This document shows, one piece after another, positions 1 to 6,641 of a stretch of DNA of 9,782 bases. Within the stretch, counting starts at the first letter, position 1; the number at the start of each line of letters is the position of its first letter. Source of the stretch: Holophagaceae bacterium (GTDB lineage Bacteria; Acidobacteriota; Holophagae; Holophagales; Holophagaceae); contig JANXQX010000322.1 in the NCBI GenBank assembly GCA_025353305.1, positions 1-9,782 on the forward strand, in the 5' to 3' direction. The notes under the pieces were generated by a model. It saw only the letters and a program-made list of their open reading frames with translations. It made no database searches and was not told where the DNA came from. Made by a program: the position numbers and the translations under genes.

Positions 1-3000
1 GTCGTTATCCACGCGTCCCCATGAGGTTCATCGAATTCGATGCGATAAGTGCCTTGGGGTGGCCTATCAGCATCGACGCCGATGGCTAAAGCTCGAGTTC
101 CACGACCGACACTCCACCTTTTCTCCGCGACGCTCAGCAAGTCATCACGAAAGCGCCTCCAAAGCACAGACGTTCCAGTGGTTGGAAATTCTCCGGTCGC
201 GGTCAGCTCTGCAACTTCTTGGGTTGCCAGCCACTCGCGCATGCCCGAGACCGTGACAAAAACGGCATCCGTCGTGCGGATAGCAGCCATAGCCGCGCGG
301 CGCGAAGGCAACCCGGCTCGGATCAACATGGACATCATGAACTGAGGCACGCCTGTTTCCAGCGACGCAGCACCACCACCGGAGACAATGTCCGATGACC
401 AGCCTAGCGTTACACGACGGGTCCGCAAAGCTTCAATCGCCCACACGAGGCGGTATGCAAAGGCATCTTCGATGATGCGCATGTTCCCTGCACCAATGAC
501 ATTCACATCGGTGCCTGACACCCATTCCCTAAGGATATCGGGCCAGTTCAGGGGGAGAGTGTTTTTCTTGTCAGGTACAAAGGGGCGGATCACCAGCAAC
601 CGCGCGGCTAGCTGTGCCAGTGCGTCTGAGAGGGCTTGAGAATCACCCCTCAACGCCGCCACGTCGGCTTGATCAACCAAATTGCCCAATACGTCTGCCA
701 TGCCGTCGATAGCCAAGCCTGCCTCAAGACCAACGCCCATTGCATAGTGGCCCTTACGCGTCTGGGGTGTGGTGTGACTCCAGATCACATTTGCACGGGC
801 CTCTAGGATGGCCTGGTGCGACTGCTGCTCTGCCTCGGCTTCCCTGGCTATTTGGCGAGCCCAGAGCGACCCCTGAAGTGCTTCATCGAGAAGTCGCGGT
901 AGGTCTCTGCTGTCTTCATCCAGGGCCTCAACTAAGCCAAGTACGGTTGCGTCCAGTTTCTCTACCAGGTGCGACATCGGCTCCTCTTCGATTTCTTCCT
1001 CCTGAGCATCGTCGACTTCACCATCGGCCTCAGCGATCCTTAGCAGAGCGTTCTCTTCTGCCTGAGACTTCCAAGCTTCTCGCGAGTTCGACAAGTATTC
1101 GATCGCATCCGCACGATCCAACACCCCTTCGCGAGCTAGGCGTTCAATGATCTCGGCAATGATCTGATACAGGCCGCTCTTGAGCGTGCGAGCCTTGGCT
1201 GACTGCACAAGACAGCGCCACTCCGAATTGCGCCACGCTGTCTTGTCGAAGATCACGTGAACAATAAGGCCTTCTACATCAACAAACGCTCTTCCTGCAC
1301 GGCCTGCCACGTTGGCAAACTCTTCCCCCGAAATGGTTTTGCCGGATCGAACCAGATAGGGCACCAGCAACACGGCGGCGTTCAAGTTCAACCCCTGCGA
1401 GAGTGTCGGCGACGCAACAATGACCTTGAGTACGCCTCTGGCAAGCAACGATTCCAGTTCTCGGAGAAAGGGGCTTGGCAGGCGACCATGGTGAACTGCT
1501 ACGCCCAGCTTGAGGCAGGCCACTGCCGGGTGTTGGTCACCTAACCACTCCCGTCCGACTTCCAACGCCCGCTGCACTGACGACTCATCTTCGAGCAAGG
1601 TTGGTAGGTACCCGCGACGGTAAAGCTCGATGGCAGCTTCTCCATAACCCTCCACCCAGTTGGCTTGCGTAGAAAATATGAGTGTCCGCTTGCCCTGCTG
1701 GGCAAACCGCCAGGCAGCCATTAACGTTAGATCCTTGGTCTTCCGTGGATATGCCTTCTTCTCTGGTACCCGCGCCGGCACCTGCTCGACGAATCTTGCG
1801 AGGAAAGGCCCCTGTTGCTCCAGGTCGTAGTTGAGTCTTCCGGCATCGCCCTGCCAGACCAATGTGCCAAAACGCTGCCGAGTCGGGCGCCAGGATGATC
1901 TGACCGGCTCGCCCTCAGCATCACTGCGAATCCAGGCTGTCAGGTCTTCAAGTTGCTGGCCATCCGGAAGAATCGCCGACAAGCATACAATTCGGCGCGT
2001 GTCCGCATCCGCGCGCCTAAGCAGCTTTTGCACCAGAATTTCATAACGGATTTCTCGCTCAGTTGGACCGATAAGATGTCCTTCATCGAGTACGACCAAC
2101 CCAATGTCATCGATCAGCGACGCATCGTTGCGTAATGCAAAATCGAGCTTTTCAGGTGTGGCAATGATGATATCCATCGACCTCAGGGCATCTTCGTCGC
2201 CGGCTGACAACCCGCTCGCACCGTAGAGCGAGGATACTGAAAATCCTAGCGGGGCAAAGGTCTGGCGAAATGTCCGCTCAGTCTGTGCCGAGAGTGCGCG
2301 CAACGGAGTCACAATCAACACCCGCTTGTTCGCCGACAAGCACATCAGAGCCGCGATCTCGGCGATTCGCGTCTTCCCTGCGCTGGTCGGCAACGCGACG
2401 ACCAAATCGTCTGTGACATCGGTCGATCGCTTGGCGGCCTCACGCTGCGAAGGCCACAACTCTAGCTCAGCGTTCTTGCGTGCATATAAAGAAGAAATGA
2501 AGAGCCGCCGCAACTCGGGGTACCGGTCGGCTCCGTCCTGCGGTGGGTTCAACGGCAGCGTTTCGTGGAGCGAATGTGCCCATAGATCGTCGATCATGTG
2601 GCGGCACAAGCGGATGATCCACCAAAGCGACACTGAAGCCGCGGAGTCGGCCAGGTCGATCGCGGTGTCCAACAGCTTCTTGGCGGCATTCAACAGTGAG
2701 ACCTCGCCCGTCTGAAGCGCGAAGTCAAAGAAGGCCAAGGCTCGACAGACAGCCGTGTTGAGGATGATCGAGACCGCCTCATCAGATTCGAGATCCCCCT
2801 CCTGCAGCAATGCGGATATGCGCGTATCGCTGCTTTCTTCGTTCAGTAACTGGGACTTGGCGTATGTCCTGAGGCGATCCAGATCGCGCAGGATCAGCAA
2901 GATCAACGCAGCCTCAGCGGCGTTGGCATTGAGTTCGTTTATCTGCTGCTCGCCGAACAACGAGTATGCAATCGCGGAGTAGCCCGCGAGATGGTAGGAA

Positions 3001-3335
3001 GCGCCCGCAATCGTTCGATAGAAGCCACGCTCCTCGGCCTCTGGAGCTCCGTTACGAACTAACGACTCGAAGGCGTTTCCGGCACGTTCGAAGGCTCGCT
3101 GGCACAGCTCGGATGTTCCGTCCAGTTCACGGAGCGCTAAGGCCGCACGCAGGATCGAGAACCCATGCTCGGCCAAATCAATGTCGATATCTTCACCTAA
3201 TAGAGGTGCATCCTCGGGTAGTACCCCCGCCTGCCGCATGATCGACCACGCTGCGCCACGGTCAAGCAAGCGCCCCCAGACTCCCTCCTGGGTCGCACTA
3301 GTTAGGAAGGCCCGCAGTTCGCCACTAGTCTCCAA
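1..3335 (-). CDS. hamB: HamB-like SF2 helicase of a Hachiman defence system (3' end off window)
   Basis: The frame is open for 1,111 codons from position 3335 to the left edge with no stop, so the C-terminus is missing. It is a superfamily 2 (Ski2-like) helicase. Walker A is PTSAGKT at residues 316-322, motif II is DEGH at 417-420, motif III is SAI at 453-455 instead of the usual SAT, motif V is SPTLSQGLNLNA, and motif VI is GRAGR at 678-682. About 300 largely helical-looking residues precede the core and over 400 follow it. The start is set by an in-frame TGA at 3339-3341: TTG at 3333-3335 is the first start codon, with AGGAGG 9 bases upstream. It overlaps the hamA stop by 11 bases, so translation is probably coupled. 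A helicase paired with a DUF1837-type nuclease is the definition of Hachiman. In that family HamB senses and moves along abnormal DNA and controls HamA. The pairing makes the call strong; the motifs alone would fit other defence helicases. Confidence 0.88.
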   Translation of the reverse strand, partial: METSGELRAFLTSATQEGVWGRLLDRGAAWSIMRQAGVLPEDAPLLGEDIDIDLAEHGFSILRAALALRELDGTSELCQRAFERAGNAFESLVRNGAPEAEERGFYRTIAGASYHLAGYSAIAYSLFGEQQINELNANAAEAALILLILRDLDRLRTYAKSQLLNEESSDTRISALLQEGDLESDEAVSIILNTAVCRALAFFDFALQTGEVSLLNAAKKLLDTAIDLADSAASVSLWWIIRLCRHMIDDLWAHSLHETLPLNPPQDGADRYPELRRLFISSLYARKNAELELWPSQREAAKRSTDVTDDLVVALPTSAGKTRIAEIAALMCLSANKRVLIVTPLRALSAQTERTFRQTFAPLGFSVSSLYGASGLSAGDEDALRSMDIIIATPEKLDFALRNDASLIDDIGLVVLDEGHLIGPTEREIRYEILVQKLLRRADADTRRIVCLSAILPDGQQLEDLTAWIRSDAEGEPVRSSWRPTRQRFGTLVWQGDAGRLNYDLEQQGPFLARFVEQVPARVPEKKAYPRKTKDLTLMAAWRFAQQGKRTLIFSTQANWVEGYGEAAIELYRRGYLPTLLEDESSVQRALEVGREWLGDQHPAVACLKLGVAVHHGRLPSPFLRELESLLARGVLKVIVASPTLSQGLNLNAAVLLVPYLVRSGKTISGEEFANVAGRAGRAFVDVEGLIVHVIFDKTAWRNSEWRCLVQSAKARTLKSGLYQIIAEIIERLAREGVLDRADAIEYLSNSREAWKSQAEENALLRIAEADGEVDDAQEEEIEEEPMSHLVEKLDATVLGLVEALDEDSRDLPRLLDEALQGSLWARQIAREAEAEQQSHQAILEARANVIWSHTTPQTRKGHYAMGVGLEAGLAIDGMADVLGNLVDQADVAALRGDSQALSDALAQLAARLLVIRPFVPDKKNTLPLNWPDILREWVSGTDVNVIGAGNMRIIEDAFAYRLVWAIEALRTRRVTLGWSSDIVSGGGAASLETGVPQFMMSMLIRAGLPSRRAAMAAIRTTDAVFVTVSGMREWLATQEVAELTATGEFPTTGTSVLWRRFRDDLLSVAEKRWSVGRGTRALAIGVDADRPPQGTYRIEFDEPHGDAWIT

Positions 3336-4101
3336 GGTTCATCGCCTCCTCATAGACCTCTGCGATGAATGCTTGATGGTCTTCGATGTGGAGGCTGACA
3401 ACATGTTGATTGCGACTACTCCCCGCCGCCCCAAGGTCACTCTCCAGCCTTGCCTGCGGGGCATTTCCCGACATCGTGAACAGCATGTGGTCAATCCGAC
3501 TGGGGCGCAGTGCCTTGAGCCCTACTTCATCTCGGATGGTCCGGCCAAGTTTGGCATCGTCCTCATCAGTGCTTTCCAAAAGACGATTTGCGATGAACAA
3601 CAATGAATCTGGTGTGCATCGGCCACCATACCGATTCAAGGCTTCGCGGGCTTCAGCGATTGTCGCATTGCCCAGATTGGCGCGACTCTTCGACTCACCC
3701 TTCAGAAGCCAAAGTTTGTCACTTGAGTCCAAGCCCACGCCGATAAAATCATCCCCTCGCATAGCCACTTCGCGTCCATCCTTGAAGCGCATCCTCCGAA
3801 CAGGTAAGCGAAAATTTGTCTCCTCCTCGACCAGCTCGGAGGCGAGAATTTCTGCTAGATCGCCTGAGCGCGCTCGTTTAGATTGAGGCAGCAGCGCCCT
3901 CAAAATTTCGGCGGCTCCCTCATATCCAAGGCGAGTGACATCCTCAGCGATCCGATCCGCTTGATCGTAGTGAGTTCTTACCGCTTCACCGAGTTGCTCA
4001 AGAACTGCCTCACGACCGCCAGCCTTCTCTACATAGATCCGGAGAGTTTTCCTTTTGGCCTTCTTTTCAGAGCCAACACACCAGTTCGCGTATAGGGCCA
4101 C
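3325..4101 (-). CDS. hamA: HamA-like DUF1837 nuclease of a Hachiman defence system
   Basis: With the GTG start chosen here the protein has 258 residues, close to the usual HamA size. The nuclease signature is a PD-(D/E)XK type site: SGDLAEIL at residues 79-86, RGDDFIGV at 115-122 and KGESKSR at 134-140, giving E136-x-K138 as likely catalytic residues. From memory, unchecked, published HamA active-site residues fall near these positions. HamA is the DNA-degrading effector and is held in check by HamB until DNA is sensed. The GTG at 4099-4101 has AGGAG five bases upstream (4107-4111). An ATG at 4219-4221 would add 40 residues, but it lies inside the end of fic in another frame and looks unlike a HamA N-terminus (Gly/Pro-rich), so I reject it. 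The gene sits 43 bases after fic and overlaps hamB by 11 bases, so the three are probably co-transcribed. Confidence 0.85.
   Translation of the reverse strand: MALYANWCVGSEKKAKRKTLRIYVEKAGGREAVLEQLGEAVRTHYDQADRIAEDVTRLGYEGAAEILRALLPQSKRARSGDLAEILASELVEEETNFRLPVRRMRFKDGREVAMRGDDFIGVGLDSSDKLWLLKGESKSRANLGNATIAEAREALNRYGGRCTPDSLLFIANRLLESTDEDDAKLGRTIRDEVGLKALRPSRIDHMLFTMSGNAPQARLESDLGAAGSSRNQHVVSLHIEDHQAFIAEVYEEAMNLGD
3345..3350 (-). promoter_or_regulatory. Ribosome binding site deciding the hamB TTG start
   Basis: A full AGGAGG on the minus strand lies inside the last codons of hamA, nine bases before the TTG at 3333-3335. An in-frame TGA at 3339-3341 rules out any start further upstream. Confidence 0.65.
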
Positions 4102-4106
4102 GTCTA

Positions 4107-4111
4107 CTCCT
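4107..4111 (-). promoter_or_regulatory. Ribosome binding site deciding the hamA GTG start
   Basis: On the minus strand AGGAG is followed by five bases and then GTG. It is the only good Shine-Dalgarno site near the start of the hamA frame, and it places the start outside fic. Confidence 0.6.
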
Positions 4112-4144
4112 GGGCACGTGCTTGCTTTTTCTTTTCCATGTGAG

Positions 4145-5317
4145 TTATAGGGGTGGCTGAAGCCAGCCTGGCGTGAATCGACCAAGATCAACCCGGTAGG
4201 AGGCGCTCCGACCGGCCCCATAGGGACGCAGAAGGTCCATGCCCACCAACTCGGCTAGGTCCCGCGACGCAGTCGTTCGGTTGGTGTCGGCGAGTTTGCA
4301 GTAGTAGGCGTTGCTGACTGCGTCTTCCCGGCTCATCGGCGACAGGATGGCTTTCAAGACCATCTCCTGTCGGGGGTTGAGGCTGAATTTCCGGGCCATG
4401 GCCCAGAATCGGCTCCTCGCCATCACCATGGCCACTTCCTGAACACCATGCTGGGTTGCCTGCATTACCTGAGAGAGAAACCACGCCAGCCAGTCTGTAA
4501 TGTCCATCTCGCCTCGCTGGGCGCTCTCCAACGCATCGTAATAGTCCTGCTTGTTGCGCATGATCTGAACGGACAAGGAGTAGTACCGGAGAGGTAACTG
4601 CTCATCCTGGGACAGAGCCAGATCGGTGATGGTCCGGGCGATACGGCCGTTTCCATCAGCTAACGGATGGACGGTAATGAACCAAAGGTGGGCAAGTGCA
4701 GCTCGGAGCAAGCCATCGAGGCCCGCGGGCGAAGCGTTGAACCAAGCGAGGAAGGCTTCCACCTCTCCTTCCAGCACTTCCCGACCAGGGGCCTCGAAAT
4801 GGATCGTTGGAGGTAGTCCGATGTGCCGCCCAGGACTGAGGACCACCATTGGCTCCTCTCCGCGCAGGACCCCTGCCGGGAACACGCGAAGCCCTTCCTG
4901 GATTCCCTTTGGAAAAATGGCTCGATGCCATTCAAAGATCCGTTCGACGGTTAGGGGGTCACGGTACCCCTGGGCTGCCTCAGCCAGGACACCGACGATC
5001 GGATCCACGCGCTGAACCCCCGCTGCCTGGGCCAGGCCTGTCTCGACTCCAAGCCGAAGCAGCATTGAGGCGCGGACGGATTCCATGTTGAGGGCGACGC
5101 CCTCGATGGCACTGTTGCTCACAACCTCTTGGACCATGGCGGCTACTGCGGCCTCATTGGAGGCCACCTGGTCTATCGCTTTCACCATTCCCAAGAGCTC
5201 GCCTTGGGATCGCCTGGCTGAGGCCAGTCCTTCAGACAGCCGACCGACATCCCAAGAGAACTTGGGCCAATCCTTCAGCTCCCAGATATAAGTCCGACCT
5301 TCTGTCGTTCGAGCCAT
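4145..5317 (-). CDS. Fic family protein with DUF4172-type N-terminus and C-terminal winged-helix-like region
   Basis: The 390-residue protein has the full Fic catalytic loop, HPLADGNGRIAR at residues 217-228, with the invariant His at 217. Such enzymes usually transfer AMP from ATP to a hydroxyl side chain of a target protein. The N-terminus (IWELKDWPKFSWD, residues 11-23) matches the DUF4172 domain seen before many Fic domains. The inhibitory-helix motif is NSAIEG at 68-73: Glu72 and Gly73 of the (S/T)xxxE(G/N) pattern are present but the first Ser/Thr is Asn. Residues about 315-377 look like a winged helix, suggesting DNA binding and possible autoregulation. The ATG at 5315-5317 has GGAGAGGA six bases upstream; an in-frame ATG at 5464 would translate the AT-rich promoter and is rejected. 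It is the first gene before hamA and hamB. The family call is firm; the target and any role in defence are unknown. Confidence 0.94.
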   Translation of the reverse strand: MARTTEGRTYIWELKDWPKFSWDVGRLSEGLASARRSQGELLGMVKAIDQVASNEAAVAAMVQEVVSNSAIEGVALNMESVRASMLLRLGVETGLAQAAGVQRVDPIVGVLAEAAQGYRDPLTVERIFEWHRAIFPKGIQEGLRVFPAGVLRGEEPMVVLSPGRHIGLPPTIHFEAPGREVLEGEVEAFLAWFNASPAGLDGLLRAALAHLWFITVHPLADGNGRIARTITDLALSQDEQLPLRYYSLSVQIMRNKQDYYDALESAQRGEMDITDWLAWFLSQVMQATQHGVQEVAMVMARSRFWAMARKFSLNPRQEMVLKAILSPMSREDAVSNAYYCKLADTNRTTASRDLAELVGMDLLRPYGAGRSASYRVDLGRFTPGWLQPPL

Positions 5318-5332
5318 GCCGATTCCTCTCCG

Positions 5333-5396
5333 TGGAGCGATTCTATCCCTTAATCGCTCCATGGAAGAGCTAATTATTAATAAATAAATGGAGCGT
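5333..5396. repeat. Three copies of a TGGAGCG-centred repeat in the fic leader and promoter (candidate operators)
   Basis: TGGAGCGA lies at 5333-5340, its exact inverse TCGCTCCA at 5354-5361, and TGGAGCGT at 5389-5396. Extended to about 15 bases, the copies agree at roughly 12 positions around ATGGAGCG(A/T)TTAA. The first two centres are 21 bases apart, about two helical turns. One copy lies in the presumed core promoter, one between promoter and gene, and one just before the ribosome binding site. This is the usual arrangement for operators of an autoregulated gene. The Fic protein itself has a winged-helix-like end and is the obvious candidate ligand, but that is inference. Confidence 0.5.
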
Positions 5397-5404
5397 TTAA
5401 ACAA
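5377..5404 (-). promoter_or_regulatory. Candidate promoter of the fic-hamA-hamB operon
   Basis: On the minus strand TTGTTT (5399-5404) and TATTAA (5377-5382) are separated by 16 bases, in the only strongly AT-rich stretch upstream of fic. Both boxes are imperfect, but the spacing and position (60 bases before the fic ATG) suit a sigma-70 type promoter. One copy of the TGGAGCG repeat lies between the boxes, where a bound protein would block transcription. Confidence 0.4.
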
Positions 5405-5461
5405 CATAATCGCATCACGGCCGCCTATGGCCGGGGCCGGATTGAGGAAAGGGTAGTTTTT

Positions 5462-5494
5462 CATCTTGAGGTGCCAAATTGGCGCCTCAAGATG
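5462..5494. repeat. Long palindrome with 14-bp arms and a 5-base centre
   Basis: The left arm CATCTTGAGGTGCC (5462-5475) and right arm GGCGCCTCAAGATG (5481-5494) pair at 13 of 14 positions; the odd pair becomes a G-U wobble in a plus-strand transcript. The centre is AAATT. No T-run follows it on either strand; a T-run lies before it on the plus strand. It could be a terminator for the small gene to its right, an operator, or a structured RNA. It sits between that gene and the fic promoter. Confidence 0.6.
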
Positions 5495-5578
5495 GAAACC
5501 TCACTCCCCTTGCCCCTAATCAACCCAGATCCCACAGAGAGACCGGGCGAACACACGAGGGAACGTCATATTCCGCAG

Positions 5579-5612
5579 TGCCGCCGGGACCCGGTTGGAG
5601 GCCTCGGCGGCA
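5579..5612 (-). terminator. Candidate hairpin terminator after the small minus-strand gene
   Basis: TGCCGCCG (5579-5586) and CGGCGGCA (5605-5612) form perfect 8-bp arms around an 18-base loop, starting 18 bases after the stop codon of the gene ending at 5630. There is no clear T-run, so its function as a terminator is uncertain. Confidence 0.35.
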
Positions 5613-5629
5613 GGACAGCGGGCGGGCAG

Positions 5630-5953
5630 CTACTCGGCGAGGATTTTCTGCCAGGTGTTCTCGCAGGATGAGCAGCGGCCACCTTGGGCGGTCGCCTGGA
5701 CCATCTCCCAGGGTTGGAGGGGACCGCCATCGCGGCTGCACTCCACAGCGATATTGGGGACCCAGGCACCGTAGAGCAGGCGCCATGTTTGCTTTTCGGT
5801 GAGGGTGTCGGTTCCCTGGTCGAGGGCAAGGCGGAGGATGCCGAGGGCGTCAGTCTCCAGGGTCCAGGACCTGGTGTCGAGGATCTCCAGGAGGACGATC
5901 TGGCGGTCCTCCTCGGGGAGGGAGCGGTAGCGCTCCATGGCGGGGGATGTCAT
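5630..5953 (-). CDS. Small unrecognised protein with a CxxD/CxxC pattern
   Basis: This 107-residue protein is not one I recognise, but it reads as a real gene. It has balanced amino-acid composition, an acidic helical-looking N-terminal half (residues 5-60) and a compact C-terminal part. Cys72-x2-Asp75 and Cys94-x2-Cys97 are laid out like a zinc ribbon in which one ligand is Asp instead of Cys. The last residues (SSCENTWQKILAE) resemble the short tail that often follows such a ribbon. The ATG at 5951-5953 has GAAAGG about ten bases upstream, while the next ATG five codons later has no ribosome binding site. It lies between the fic promoter and a divergent intergenic region, so it is probably expressed on its own. 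It could be a small regulator or a nucleic-acid-binding accessory protein; no function is claimed. Confidence 0.58.
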   Translation of the reverse strand: MTSPAMERYRSLPEEDRQIVLLEILDTRSWTLETDALGILRLALDQGTDTLTEKQTWRLLYGAWVPNIAVECSRDGGPLQPWEMVQATAQGGRCSSCENTWQKILAE

Positions 5954-6300
5954 GCGGTTCTGCCTTTCTGGAGCGGATGAGGTGCTCCATACAAGGAGCG
6001 GGAAGTCGCTCTCTTAAGGTGGAACTACCACCCGTCGTCGTAGGACGCCGCGGAGGGACGAAGATGAAGGATCCCTTGTCCCACAAGGTATTCAAGGCCC
6101 TGAGGCGCTCGGATGGGTCTCACCACCTTGTTGGTGGCGAAGTACCTTTGTGACCAATATCACGCAAATTATTTCAATGCCGATCTTCCTGACGAAGAAT
6201 TCCTTCGTGTTTCTGGGAACGAAGGGTCATCCAAAAAACCTCAGGGGTTGTTCCAGGATAATTTTTGGAACGTGCCGGACAATCTGGCGAGAGGTGATCC
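5954..6300. other. Divergent intergenic region with several short inverted repeats
   Basis: I see no convincing gene in these 347 bases, which separate two small genes read outward. The half nearest the plus-strand gene (about 6150-6275) is clearly AT-richer and is the likely promoter area, although no clean -35/-10 pair stands out. Small hairpins are GGTGG-AACTA-CCACC (6018-6032), CCTTGT-CCC-ACAAGG (6074-6088), ACGAAG-AATTC-CTTCGT (6192-6208, with another ACGAAG at 6219-6224) and GTTCCA-N10-TGGAAC (6250-6271). No tRNA or recognisable structured RNA was seen. Confidence 0.5.
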
Positions 6301-6564
6301 ATGGCCTGCCGCCACTACCTACCTACGACAAACAAGTTCCACCAACTGGGGCAGCCGCCCACAGGAGATCTGGTCCACCGCTGTGCCCTGCTTGACCGGG
6401 ATCCGGACGCGAGGGAGACCCTCTGGGAGCATCTCTTGGCGAATGGTGCTGGTCAGAAGCTGGGATCCGGGGCGCCCAAGGTTTGCCCCATCGCCCGATG
6501 GGGGACAGAGGAATGGGGGCTTTGCTGCTTCTATTCCCCGGAAGAGGGCCAAGCCCTACGGTAG
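6301..6564 (+). CDS. Small Cys/Trp-containing unrecognised protein
   Basis: The predicted protein has 87 residues and I do not recognise it. Support for a real gene is the near-consensus ribosome binding site AGAGGTGAT (6290-6298), with AGAGG six bases before the ATG, GC-rich third codon positions, and a hairpin after the stop that separates it from the converging restriction-modification gene. Cysteines are at 3, 28, 62, 75 and 76, with aromatic residues around the last group (ARWGTEEWGLCCFY, residues 65-78). This suggests a small folded, possibly metal-binding or disulfide protein. It has no signal peptide or membrane segment. A minus-strand frame covers much of the same stretch but has no comparable ribosome binding site. 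It could be an accessory or control protein of a neighbouring defence gene, but only position suggests this. Confidence 0.58.
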   Translation: MACRHYLPTTNKFHQLGQPPTGDLVHRCALLDRDPDARETLWEHLLANGAGQKLGSGAPKVCPIARWGTEEWGLCCFYSPEEGQALR

Positions 6565-6600
6565 AGGCCAAGCCAGCGGCGAGGGCCCAACCAAGAGTGG

Positions 6601-6623
6601 TGTCAGGATTGGCCATCCTGACA
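6601..6623. terminator. Hairpin between two converging genes, candidate bidirectional terminator
   Basis: TGTCAGGAT (6601-6609) and ATCCTGACA (6615-6623) are perfect 9-bp arms around TGGCC. It lies 36 bases after the plus-strand stop at 6564 and 18 bases after the minus-strand stop at 6642. Position and symmetry suit a shared terminator, although neither side has a long T-run. Confidence 0.5.
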
Positions 6624-6641
6624 TCAGTTGCGCCGTTTCTC

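Noticed and set aside
2326..2715. Plus-strand open frames across hamB (for example 2326-2715 and 388-639)
   Set aside because: They lie antisense to the continuous helicase frame, which contains all the SF2 motifs; their own protein sequences look random.
4102..4221. 40-residue N-terminal extension of HamA from an ATG at 4219-4221
   Set aside because: It would overlap fic by 77 bases in another frame, has no good ribosome binding site and adds Gly/Pro-rich sequence unlike the family; GTG at 4101 has AGGAG at ideal spacing.
5318..5464. 49-residue N-terminal extension of the Fic protein
   Set aside because: The stretch is AT-rich and holds the promoter and repeat elements; the ATG at 5317 has a strong ribosome binding site and matches the usual DUF4172 N-terminus.
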